Shown: in pieces, positions 44,413 through 51,614 of the stretch
Position numbering within the stretch: position 1 is the first letter of the stretch
Layout: every line of letters starts with the position of its first letter
NCBI RefSeq assembly: GCF_001279695.1
Contig: NZ_LGDD01000291.1
Location: 1 to 64,000 of the forward strand
Reading direction: 5' to 3'
Length of the DNA stretch: 64,000 bases
Source: Streptomyces sp. WM6378
Lineage (GTDB): Bacteria; Actinomycetota; Actinomycetes; Streptomycetales; Streptomycetaceae
Notes under the pieces: generated by a model
The model's database searches: none
What the model was told of the DNA's origin: nothing
The model's input: the letters and a program-made list of their open reading frames with translations, nothing else
Made by a program: the position numbers and the translations under genes

Positions 44413-45192
44413 ATGCCCGACATATCGCTGACCATGCTCATCGTGCTGTGCCTCGCCGCGGGCGCAGCCGGCTGGATCGACGCGGTGGTCGGCGGCGGCG
44501 GACTGCTCATGCTGCCCGCCCTGCTCCTCGGCCTCCCGCACGTCCCCGCCGCGCACATCCTCGGCACCAACAAGGCCGTCGCCATCGTCGGCACCTCGGG
44601 TGCCGCCGTGACGTATGTGCGCAAGGCGCCGGTGAACGTGAAGACGGCGGTACGGATCGGGCTCGCCGCGCTCGCGGGCTCCATGACCGGCGCGTTCTTC
44701 GCGGCCGGCATCAGCAGCGCGGTGCTGCGCCCGGTCATCCTGGTCGTGCTGCTCGGCGTCGCCGCGTTCGTCATGTTCAAGCCCGCGTTCGGCACCGGGA
44801 CCAGCGGGCAGCCCGTCACCCGGGCCCGTACCGTCACCGCGATCGTGCTCGTCGGCGGCGGCATCGGTCTCTACGACGGCCTCTTCGGCCCCGGCACCGG
44901 CACGTTCCTCGTCCTCGCCCTCACCGCCGTGCTCCACCTCGACCTGGTGACCGCGAGCGCCACCGCCAAGATCGTGAACGTCTGCACCAATGTCGGGGCG
45001 CTCGCGATGTTCGCCTACCAGGGCAACGTCATGTGGCAACTGGCCGCGATCATGGCCGTGTTCAACCTGGCGGGCGGTCTGATCGGCGCGCGCATGGCAC
45101 TGAGCAAGGGCAGCGAGTTCGTGCGCGGCGTGCTGCTCGTGGTCGTCTTCTCGCTGGTCGCCAAGCTGGCGTTCGACCAGTGGAACGCGTAA
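44413..45192 (+). CDS. TSUP (TauE/SafE) family permease
   Basis: A 259-residue protein with about eight hydrophobic segments. It has the TSUP signatures GWIDAVVGGGGLLMLPALL near the N-terminus and GIGLYDGLFGPGTGTFLVLAL halfway, one in each repeat half. Family members move sulfite, sulfoacetate or related anions, but the substrate cannot be read from sequence. The ATG at 44413 has only weak pairing upstream. Confidence 0.92.
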   Translation: MPDISLTMLIVLCLAAGAAGWIDAVVGGGGLLMLPALLLGLPHVPAAHILGTNKAVAIVGTSGAAVTYVRKAPVNVKTAVRIGLAALAGSMTGAFFAAGISSAVLRPVILVVLLGVAAFVMFKPAFGTGTSGQPVTRARTVTAIVLVGGGIGLYDGLFGPGTGTFLVLALTAVLHLDLVTASATAKIVNVCTNVGALAMFAYQGNVMWQLAAIMAVFNLAGGLIGARMALSKGSEFVRGVLLVVVFSLVAKLAFDQWNA

Positions 45193-45247
45193 GCGCTCCG
45201 CTTTGGGGAGGGGAGTGGTCGTCGTTCTGGTGCGGGTCCGGTGGGGG

Positions 45248-45298
45248 CTGGTCGCGCCCACGCGGCGGAGCCGCACGATGTCACAGCCCCGCGCCCCT
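45248..45298 (+). repeat. Dispersed intergenic repeat family A
   Basis: CTGGTCGCGCC, CACGCGGCGGAGCCGCA, then TGTCACAGCCCCGCGCCCCT are nearly identical to 11520-11569. It lies between the converging TSUP and sortase genes. Confidence 0.75.
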
Positions 45299-45335
45299 AA
45301 CCCCGCTTTCGGCCTCGGGCCGTGCGTGAGCCCGC

Positions 45336-46043
45336 TCAGGGGGCGCTGACCCGTGTCGCCCCGGCCACCCCCGTCAGGTGGGCGAAGGCGACCACGTTGC
45401 CCCGGTAGCCGGTCTGCTGCGAGAAGCCTCCGCCGCAGGTGATCAGGCGTAGTTCCGGGCGTGCGGCGGGGCCGTACACCTTCGTGTCCGGGAACGCGTC
45501 ATTCTCGTAGACCTCGACCGCGTCGACCTCGAACACCGCGGTCCGCCCGTCCTCGCGGGTCACCTCGACCCGGCTGCCCTTCTTCAGCGCCCCGAGTGAG
45601 TAGAAGACGGCCGGGCCGCGGGAGTCGTCGACGTGGCCCGCCATCACGGCCGTGCCCCGGGCGCCCGGCGCCGTGCCGTCCTTGTACCAGCCGGCCATGT
45701 TCGTGTTCCCCGGCGGCGGCACGTCCAGGCTGTGGTCGGGGCCGAGCCCGAGCCGCATCACGGGCGCGTCGACGCGGATCGAGGGGATCTTGATCCGTAC
45801 GGGTTCGGAGGGCGGCAGGCCCTCGGCGGGCGGGAGTTCGGCCACGGCACGCGCGGCGGACCCGGAGCGGGAGTCGCCCGTGATTCCGCTCCGTTGCGAC
45901 GCCGGCCCCGCCGCGAACCTCTCGGCCGCCGACGGCTGCGGAGGCTCCACGGTCTCGAAGCCCCGCTCGATCAGCCACAGGCCGACGAACGCGGCGACCA
46001 CCATCAGCCAGCCCGCGTTGCGCCGTGCGATCCGGTCCGACAA
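45336..46043 (-). CDS. Class F sortase
   Basis: A 235-residue membrane-anchored transpeptidase. There is one N-terminal helix (about 11-26) and a linker, then the sortase barrel: IRIKIPSI-like strand, GTAVMAGHVDD with the catalytic His, LRLITCGGGF with the catalytic Cys, and GYRGNVVAFA with the Arg. Class F sortases are typical of actinobacteria. The start at 46043 appears to be TTG, 6 nt after the upstream stop. It follows the exported repeat protein gene on the same strand, a possible substrate or partner. Confidence 0.9.
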   Translation of the reverse strand: MSDRIARRNAGWLMVVAAFVGLWLIERGFETVEPPQPSAAERFAAGPASQRSGITGDSRSGSAARAVAELPPAEGLPPSEPVRIKIPSIRVDAPVMRLGLGPDHSLDVPPPGNTNMAGWYKDGTAPGARGTAVMAGHVDDSRGPAVFYSLGALKKGSRVEVTREDGRTAVFEVDAVEVYENDAFPDTKVYGPAARPELRLITCGGGFSQQTGYRGNVVAFAHLTGVAGATRVSAP

Positions 46044-46049
46044 GGGCGG

Positions 46050-46754
46050 TCAGCCCCGGCCCTGCGCGCCGCTCGCCCGGCGACGCAGTAGCCAGGTGCC
46101 GCCCACGGCGGCCGCGGCCAGTACCGCCGCGCCCACCGCGATCTTGGTGGTGTCGGGGCCGATGCTGCCGCCGACCCCGGTCTTCACATGACCCCGCGGG
46201 TCGTTGGTGTCCCAGGACTTGTCGTGACCCCGCTGGTCGTTCCAGGCCGACGGCTTGTCCTTGCCGCGCGGGTCGTTCCCGTCCCAGGACTTGTCCTTCT
46301 CCCGCTGGTCGCCCCAGTCCCACGACTTGTCCTTGCCGCCCTGCGGGTCGCCCGCGTTCCAGGACTTGTCCCTGCCCTTCTGGTCCCGGTCGCCGCCGCC
46401 GGTGACGGTCAGCTGGGCATCGGCCACCTTGCCGTTCTCGCAGCTCACCCTGATGCGGAAGGAGCCCGGCTTGGCCTGTGGGGCCACCTGGAACTGCCCG
46501 GCGAGCACTTCCCTGTGCGTGGAGGCAGACATCGGGAAGTCGCCCGAGCCCACCGCGTTCGCATCGCCCGTGGCCCGCCCCGCCGGCCCGCAGACGGTGG
46601 TGTTCGCGGTCACCGTGGTGCCGGGCGCGGCGCTCGCCGGCCACAGCTCCAGCGAACCGCCCGGCTCGCTGTTGGCGTACGCGAGCGAAGCCCCCGGACC
46701 CAGCACGGCGGCGGACGCCAGCAGGGCACTGGTCAGGAGTCGGGCTGTACGCAT
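46050..46754 (-). CDS. Exported membrane protein with DKSW repeats
   Basis: A 234-residue protein: signal peptide (1-28), a beta-rich extracellular domain (30-120, two Cys), a low-complexity region of five imperfect repeats around (R/K)DKSW(D/N) with ND(P/Q)RG, then a C-terminal helix (about 203-223) and LLRRRASGAQGRG. The tail has the hydrophobic-helix plus basic layout of sortase substrates, but I see no LPxTG; GPDTTK is the nearest. ATG at 46754 has GGAGG. It lies 6 nt before the class F sortase gene. Confidence 0.85.
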   Translation of the reverse strand: MRTARLLTSALLASAAVLGPGASLAYANSEPGGSLELWPASAAPGTTVTANTTVCGPAGRATGDANAVGSGDFPMSASTHREVLAGQFQVAPQAKPGSFRIRVSCENGKVADAQLTVTGGGDRDQKGRDKSWNAGDPQGGKDKSWDWGDQREKDKSWDGNDPRGKDKPSAWNDQRGHDKSWDTNDPRGHVKTGVGGSIGPDTTKIAVGAAVLAAAAVGGTWLLRRRASGAQGRG

Positions 46755-46869
46755 GGATCCTCCGGGGACGAGGCAGGGCTTCTGCCTTCGACCTAAGAGG
46801 CGCACGGGCCGCTCCGCCCGTCGGCGGGGTGCGAAAGAGTGACCTGGTGCGGGCCGTACGGGTGAACCG

Positions 46870-47658
46870 TCACCCCGGGGCGATCACGTCCCAGGGCGCC
46901 TCCTCGTACGCCCGCCACACCACCTTCATCAGCTCCGCGTCGACCGCGAACTCACGCTCGTCGATCCGGCCCACCGGGGCGATGCCGCGCGAGTTCATGA
47001 CGAAGGCCGCGCTGTACGCGTCGAGCCCGCCCAGGGTCACCTCGCGGTGGACCGACTTCAGGCCGTACGCCGCGAGCCGGGGTTCGAGCACGGCCATCGT
47101 GATGCCGATCAGCGCGGGACGGTTCGGCCAGACCACCGAACTGCCGTCCCAGAACGCGATGTTGGTGATAGCGCCCTCGGCGACGACCCCGCCGGGGCCG
47201 GTCAGCAGGGCCTCGGTGAAGCCCTGGCGTTCGGCGAGGCGGACGTAGTAGCCCTGGGCGAAGTGGCCGAGGTGTTTGAGGTGGGCGACCGGGCGCTCGT
47301 ACGGCACGGAGAGCAGCGACTGCGCGGTGGACGGTATGTCGGTCGGCTCGTTCACGACGACCATCGGGGTCGGCGCGTCGGCCGGCCCGTACACGTAGAC
47401 CCGTACCGTCGCGTCCGACCGGCCCGAGGTGCCGAGTGCCTGCCCTATCAGGGAGCGGATCCGTTCGCCGTCGAGACCGGGGCCGAACAGCTCGCGGGTG
47501 GCCCGGTCCAGGCGGGTCAGGTGGTGGGCCAGGCCGCGGACGCGTCCGTCGCGCACCTGCAGGGCGGTGAAGTGGCCGTAGCCGCCGGTCAGCGCGGGAA
47601 TGAGCAGGTTCTCGGCATCGGCGGGGCGGCCGTCGATCTCGACGTACGGAAGTGTCAT
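46870..47658 (-). CDS. Aminotransferase class IV family protein
   Basis: A 262-residue PLP enzyme of fold type IV, the family of branched-chain aminotransferase and aminodeoxychorismate lyase. AHLKHLGHFAQGYY contains the likely PLP lysine, EGAITNIAFWDG is the conserved glycine/glutamate segment, and AFVMNSRGIAPVGRID closes the active site. ATG at 47658 begins MTLPYVEIDG. It is divergent from the SoxR-box gene, with 70 nt between. The specific substrate is not deducible. Confidence 0.9.
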   Translation of the reverse strand: MTLPYVEIDGRPADAENLLIPALTGGYGHFTALQVRDGRVRGLAHHLTRLDRATRELFGPGLDGERIRSLIGQALGTSGRSDATVRVYVYGPADAPTPMVVVNEPTDIPSTAQSLLSVPYERPVAHLKHLGHFAQGYYVRLAERQGFTEALLTGPGGVVAEGAITNIAFWDGSSVVWPNRPALIGITMAVLEPRLAAYGLKSVHREVTLGGLDAYSAAFVMNSRGIAPVGRIDEREFAVDAELMKVVWRAYEEAPWDVIAPG

Positions 47659-47690
47659 GGGCTTCAAGATAGTTCGCCGCCGGTCCGCGC

Positions 47691-47721
47691 TTGACCTCAA
47701 GCAGACTTGAGGTTGAATCCT
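47691..47721 (+). promoter_or_regulatory. SoxR box and promoter of FMN reductase gene
   Basis: CCTCAAGCAGACTTGAGG (47695-47712) has perfect 7-bp arms CCTCAAG and CTTGAGG around a 4-nt spacer, and equals the known SoxR consensus in its arms. It overlaps a -35 TTGACC (47691-47696) and sits between it and a TGAATC/AATCCT -10, the position MerR-type activators use. The ATG follows at 47729. Confidence 0.85.
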
Positions 47722-47728
47722 TCTCGGC

Positions 47729-48346
47729 ATGGACATCACCACGGCCGGACCGGCTGTTTCCCCGGTTTCCCCCGCTCTGAAGCTCACCGTTGTTGTCGCC
47801 TCCAACCGCGAGGGCCGGTTCGCGCCGGTCGTCGCCGACTGGTTCCTCGCCCGGGCCCGCGAGCACCACGGCCTCGACGTCGAGGTGCTCGACCTGGCCG
47901 AGGCCGAACTCCCGACCGCCATCTCCCACCACCCCTCGCCCGCCGTAGCGGCCCAACTCGCCGTCATCTCACCGAAGTTGGCGGACGCCGACGCCTTTGT
48001 CGTGATCACCCCCGAGTACAACCACTCCTTCCCCGCCTCGCTGAAGAATCTGATCGACTGGCACTACGTGCAGTGGCAGGCCAAGCCCGTCGGCTTCGTC
48101 TCGTACGGCGGGATCTCGGGCGGTCTGCGGGCGGTCGAGCAACTGCGGCAGGTCTTCGCCGAGATGCATGCCGTCACCGTGCGGGACACGGTCAGCTTCC
48201 ACCAGGCGCACGGACTCTTCGACGAGGACGGCGAACACCGCGAGCCCTCGCAGGCCGACGCGGCGGCGAAGAAGATGCTCGACCAGGTGGCGTGGTGGGC
48301 GCGGGCGCTGCGCGAGGCGAAGGAGGCGCGTCCGTACGCGGGCTGA
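47729..48346 (+). CDS. NADPH-dependent FMN reductase, SoxR-regulon member
   Basis: A 205-residue flavodoxin-fold reductase: VVVASNREGRFAPVVADWF is the FMN phosphate loop, ITPEYNHSFPASLKNLIDW and SYGGISGGLRAVEQLRQVF complete the flavin site. A SoxR box lies upstream. As I recall, the S. coelicolor SoxR regulon includes SCO2478, a reductase of this type in this chromosomal neighbourhood. It probably responds to redox-active metabolites. soxR itself is not in this window. Confidence 0.92.
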   Translation: MDITTAGPAVSPVSPALKLTVVVASNREGRFAPVVADWFLARAREHHGLDVEVLDLAEAELPTAISHHPSPAVAAQLAVISPKLADADAFVVITPEYNHSFPASLKNLIDWHYVQWQAKPVGFVSYGGISGGLRAVEQLRQVFAEMHAVTVRDTVSFHQAHGLFDEDGEHREPSQADAAAKKMLDQVAWWARALREAKEARPYAG

Positions 48347-48391
48347 GGGGGCAGCATTGGGCGGTCGGAATCTGTCAGTTGATCATCGCCA

Positions 48392-48440
48392 GCTGATAGC
48401 TGATAGCTGATAGCTGATAGCTGATGGCTGATGGCTGTCA
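48392..48440 (+). repeat. Heptamer tandem repeat GCTGATA
   Basis: GCTGATA occurs four times (48392-48419), then GCTGATG twice (48420-48433), then GCTGTCA (48434-48440): seven heptads in a row. It lies between two converging genes, in DNA much less GC-rich than the flanks. Confidence 0.9.
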
Positions 48441-48478
48441 GCCGACCGCCCATCCCCCGACCGCCCATCGCCCAACCC

Positions 48479-49792
48479 TCAACCTCCCGGCAGCGACACC
48501 ATCGCCACCGCGCCCCCGCCCTCCGCGTTGCTCAGCGCCACCTCCGCGCCGATGACGTGGGCCTGGCCCAGGGCGATGGTGAGGCCGAGGCCGGTGCCCT
48601 GGCCGCGTTCCTTGGCGCCGGTCACGAAGCGCTGGGGGCCGTCCTTCAGGAGGCGTTCGGGGAAGCCGGGCCCGTGGTCGCGCACGCTGACCGACGTGCC
48701 GTCCACCGTCACCTCGACCGGCTCCGCGCCGTGCCGCCGCGCGTTGGCGATCAGGTTGGCGACGATCCGCTCCAGGCGGCGCGCGTCGGTGCGTACGAGG
48801 GTGTCCGCGCCGCCGGGGTCATCCGCGGCCTGCTCGGGGCGGCGCGCCAACTCGACGGCCCAGCCGCACCGTTGGAGGATGCCCTCCACGGTGCGGTCGA
48901 GCGGGAGCACCTCCAGGTGGGGCTCCTCCGCGTTCGCGTCGAGCCGGGCGACCTCCAGGAGGTCCTCGGTCAGGGTGCACAGGGCCGAGACCCGGTCCCG
49001 CACCAGCTCGGTCGGGCGGCTCGGAGGCAACAGCTCGGCGGCCGTGTGCAGCCCGGTCAGCGGGGTGCGCAGCTCGTGCGCCACGTCCGCGGTGAAGCGC
49101 TGCTCGGCCTCCAGGCGGCGCTGCAACGACGCGGCCATCGTGTCGACCGCGCAGGCCAGTTCGGCCACCTCGTCCTGGCGGCCGGCGGGGGCCGACTGGC
49201 CGATCCGGGCGTCGAGTTCACCCCGGCTGATCCGGCGCGCGGTGGCCGCGGCCGTACGCAGTTCACGGCTCAGCCTGCTGGCGAGCCCGGCGCCGCCGAG
49301 CGCCGCGAGCCCGACCACCACCGCGCCCCAGGCCACCAACTGGCCGTCCAGCTCCCGGAGTTCGTCCACCATGGCGTCCAGTGGCTGCCGCACCGAGAGC
49401 ACCCGGTCGCCCACGGGCCGCGCGGCCCACACCGCCGGATGCGGTCCTTCCAGGTCCAGGAAGGTGCTCCGCTTTCCGGCGTGGGCGGACTTCCGCAGCG
49501 GCTCGGGCAGGTCCGGGTGGTCGAGCGCGGCCTCGGTGTCGCCGTGGTCGACCTGGCCGGTCAGCTCGTACAGCTGACGTACGCGAATGAGCTGGGCGGT
49601 CGCGGACTCGCGGGCGGTGGCGGCGACCTGCGCGGCGCGCGACTGGTGGATGAGCAGGCCGATGGTGACCGCCACCAGGGCGCAGCCCGCCGCGAGCAGT
49701 GCGGCGATCTTCCAGCGCAGGCTCAGGCCCTGGGTCAGCCCGCGGGCGCGGGCGAGCAGGGCGCGGCACCGGCGCCGCGCGGCGCGCATCAC
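48479..49792 (-). CDS. Sensor histidine kinase without adjacent regulator
   Basis: A 437-residue classical kinase: basic N-terminus, helix at about 27-48, extracytoplasmic loop, second helix at about 152-170, HAMP (171-224), HisKA with ADVAHELRTPLTGL (His239), HATPase_c with NLIANARRH, DHGPGFP and GQGTGLGLTI. The start GTG at 49792 overlaps the stop of the lipoprotein gene (GTGA), so the two are translationally coupled. No response regulator gene is found on either side within the window. Confidence 0.92.
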   Translation of the reverse strand: MMRAARRRCRALLARARGLTQGLSLRWKIAALLAAGCALVAVTIGLLIHQSRAAQVAATARESATAQLIRVRQLYELTGQVDHGDTEAALDHPDLPEPLRKSAHAGKRSTFLDLEGPHPAVWAARPVGDRVLSVRQPLDAMVDELRELDGQLVAWGAVVVGLAALGGAGLASRLSRELRTAAATARRISRGELDARIGQSAPAGRQDEVAELACAVDTMAASLQRRLEAEQRFTADVAHELRTPLTGLHTAAELLPPSRPTELVRDRVSALCTLTEDLLEVARLDANAEEPHLEVLPLDRTVEGILQRCGWAVELARRPEQAADDPGGADTLVRTDARRLERIVANLIANARRHGAEPVEVTVDGTSVSVRDHGPGFPERLLKDGPQRFVTGAKERGQGTGLGLTIALGQAHVIGAEVALSNAEGGGAVAMVSLPGG

Positions 49793-50601
49793 GAGGCGCC
49801 CTTCCCGCTGTCCGGGCCGCTCGTCCACGTCTTCGCTCCGCCCGTCTTCGCAACTCCGCCCGACTTCGCAGGCCCTGGCGTTTTGCGCGGCCCGGGGGTC
49901 TCGGGCTCGTCCGTGGTGTCCTTCGTGTCCGGGCCCTTCGGGGCGATGCCCTTGTACGTCTTGATGTCGCTCACGGGGGAGAGGCGGGCCCCGTCCCAGC
50001 GGTAGCGGACCGCCTGCTCGGCGCCGTCGTCCGCGGCGCCCCGCGTCACCAGATCGGTGCCGACGGCCTCCACCGCGAGGCGGGTGCCGACGGTGTAGAG
50101 GATGGGAACGATCCGGCCGTCGCGGACCGTGTAGACGATGACGACCGTGCGCCGGGTCTCCAGATCCGCCGCGACGATCAGTTCGGGCGAGCCGTCGTGG
50201 CCGGTCAGGTCGTGGAGGACCGGCGGGCGGATGCCGGGCCGTCCAGGGTGGTCGATCACGGGCAGCCGGACGAGGGTCTTGGCGCGCGGGTCGGCCTTCA
50301 GGATCGCCATCGGGTTCATGCCGCGCAGTCCCTCCTTCGGCACCTTCAGCGATTCGGGGAGCGGGACGGGAGCCTCTCCCCGGCCGGACGCCGTCGCGCC
50401 GTCGCGCCGCGCCTCGCTCTCGTACCAGGCGGGCCACAGCTCCTGGGGACTGGGCTGGAGGGCGACCGTGGAGGCCCGGGCGCCCTCCACGAGACCGGAG
50501 CGCGAACCGCAGCCGGAAATGGCGAGGGCCACCGCGGCGATGCCGAAGGCGGCGATGCTCGCGATGGCGGCGGCGCGGAGAATCCGGAAGGTCTGGATCA
50601 T
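49789..50601 (-). CDS. Lipoprotein with DLTGHDGSPEL motif, partner of the kinase
   Basis: A 270-residue predicted lipoprotein with lipobox LAISGC (Cys31) and a beta-rich mature part with HDLTGHDGSPELIVAADLE near 150, then a Lys/Pro/Gly-rich tail. It shares order and motifs with the lipoprotein at 2612-3319. Coupling by GTGA to the downstream kinase suggests it is an accessory sensor or modulator of that kinase, in the manner of other Streptomyces lipoprotein-kinase pairs. The ligand is unknown. Confidence 0.83.
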   Translation of the reverse strand: MIQTFRILRAAAIASIAAFGIAAVALAISGCGSRSGLVEGARASTVALQPSPQELWPAWYESEARRDGATASGRGEAPVPLPESLKVPKEGLRGMNPMAILKADPRAKTLVRLPVIDHPGRPGIRPPVLHDLTGHDGSPELIVAADLETRRTVVIVYTVRDGRIVPILYTVGTRLAVEAVGTDLVTRGAADDGAEQAVRYRWDGARLSPVSDIKTYKGIAPKGPDTKDTTDEPETPGPRKTPGPAKSGGVAKTGGAKTWTSGPDSGKGAS

Positions 50602-50802
50602 GGTGGGATGCCGGGGGTAGGGAAGGCGGCCGGAACACCGGCACTCCCGTCGACACTAGGAGCGGATCATCACGGAAACCGGGACAACATGTAACAGCCG
50701 TGCGTACGCTCCGCACCGGCCGGCGGGTTCGGGACGTAGGACCCTGCCGGACGACTCTTGTCATCCCGGCCGGACCCGGCCGAACCACCGAGGGAGGACG
50801 CC

Positions 50803-51162
50803 GTGACATCGGCCGATCGGCTGACCGCGCAGGCCACGACCGTGCAGACCATGATCGTGCAGACCACGACCGACAGCGCCGACAAGGCGGCGGCGCTCGC
50901 CCGCGGCGCGGTGGAGGCCCGCCTCGCGGCCTGCGCGCAGATCGTGGGCCCCGTCACCTCCGTCTACCACTGGGCGGGCGGCATCGAGACGACGCAGGAA
51001 TGGCAGGTCCTCTTCAAGACCACGGCCGCCCGCTACCCCGAGCTCGAACGCCACCTCCTGGCGGCCCACGACTACGAGACCCCCGAGATCATCGCGACCC
51101 CGGTGGTGGCCGGCAGCCCGGCCTACCTGTCCTGGATCACGGCCGAAACGGTCGCCCGATGA
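50803..51162 (+). CDS. cutA: Divalent-cation tolerance protein CutA
   Basis: A 119-residue CutA1: the ferredoxin-like trimer fold is indicated by ARGAVEARLAACAQIVGPVTSVYHWAGGIETTQEWQVLFKT and HDYETPEIIATPVVAGSPAYLSWI. GTG at 50803 has GAGGGAGGACGCC immediately before it. It has a linked role in metal tolerance in E. coli, but its general function is uncertain. The next gene's ATG overlaps its stop (ATGA). Confidence 0.93.
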   Translation: MTSADRLTAQATTVQTMIVQTTTDSADKAAALARGAVEARLAACAQIVGPVTSVYHWAGGIETTQEWQVLFKTTAARYPELERHLLAAHDYETPEIIATPVVAGSPAYLSWITAETVAR

Positions 51163-51614
51163 CCGCCGCCGAGCCGCCGCTCCCCTTCTTCGTGTACGGC
51201 ACGCTCCGCCCCGGCGAGCGCTACTACCGGAGCTTCCTGCAAGGCCGTACGGTCTCCGAGCGCCCGGCGCTGCTCGGCGGCGCCCTCCTGTACGACGGTC
51301 CCGGCTACCCTTACGCCATAGCCGGGGACGGCACGATCGCCGGCACCCTCATCGAGGTCGCCCCCGACGACTACCCCGAACTCCTCGCCGCGCTCGACGA
51401 GTTGGAGGAGTACATCGGACCCGGCCACCCCCGCAACCTCTACGACCGCCTGGTGCGCGAGGCGCTGGTGGACGGCCGGCCCGTACGGTCGTGGACCTAC
51501 CTCGCCGCGCCCCGCCTGGCCCGCGAGCTGATCGCCGGCGGCACCCCGATCCCCGGCGGCGACTGGCTCACGTGGCAGGACCGGCCCGCTCCACCCGTAC
51601 CGCGCACGCCTTGA
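51159..51614 (+). CDS. Gamma-glutamylcyclotransferase-like protein
   Basis: A 151-residue protein of the GGCT/AIG2 family: FFVYGTLRPGERYYRSFL at the start, GGALLYDGPGYPYAI, a central catalytic Glu in LDELEEYIGPG, and RLVREALVDGRPVRSWTYLA. Such enzymes open or cyclise gamma-glutamyl amines. It starts in an ATGA overlap with cutA and its last 47 nt overlap the 3' end of nasA on the other strand. Confidence 0.92.
   Translation: MTAAEPPLPFFVYGTLRPGERYYRSFLQGRTVSERPALLGGALLYDGPGYPYAIAGDGTIAGTLIEVAPDDYPELLAALDELEEYIGPGHPRNLYDRLVREALVDGRPVRSWTYLAAPRLARELIAGGTPIPGGDWLTWQDRPAPPVPRTP

Noticed and set aside
48392..48440. CRISPR array
   Set aside because: The heptamers are directly adjacent with no spacers, and there are no cas genes nearby.
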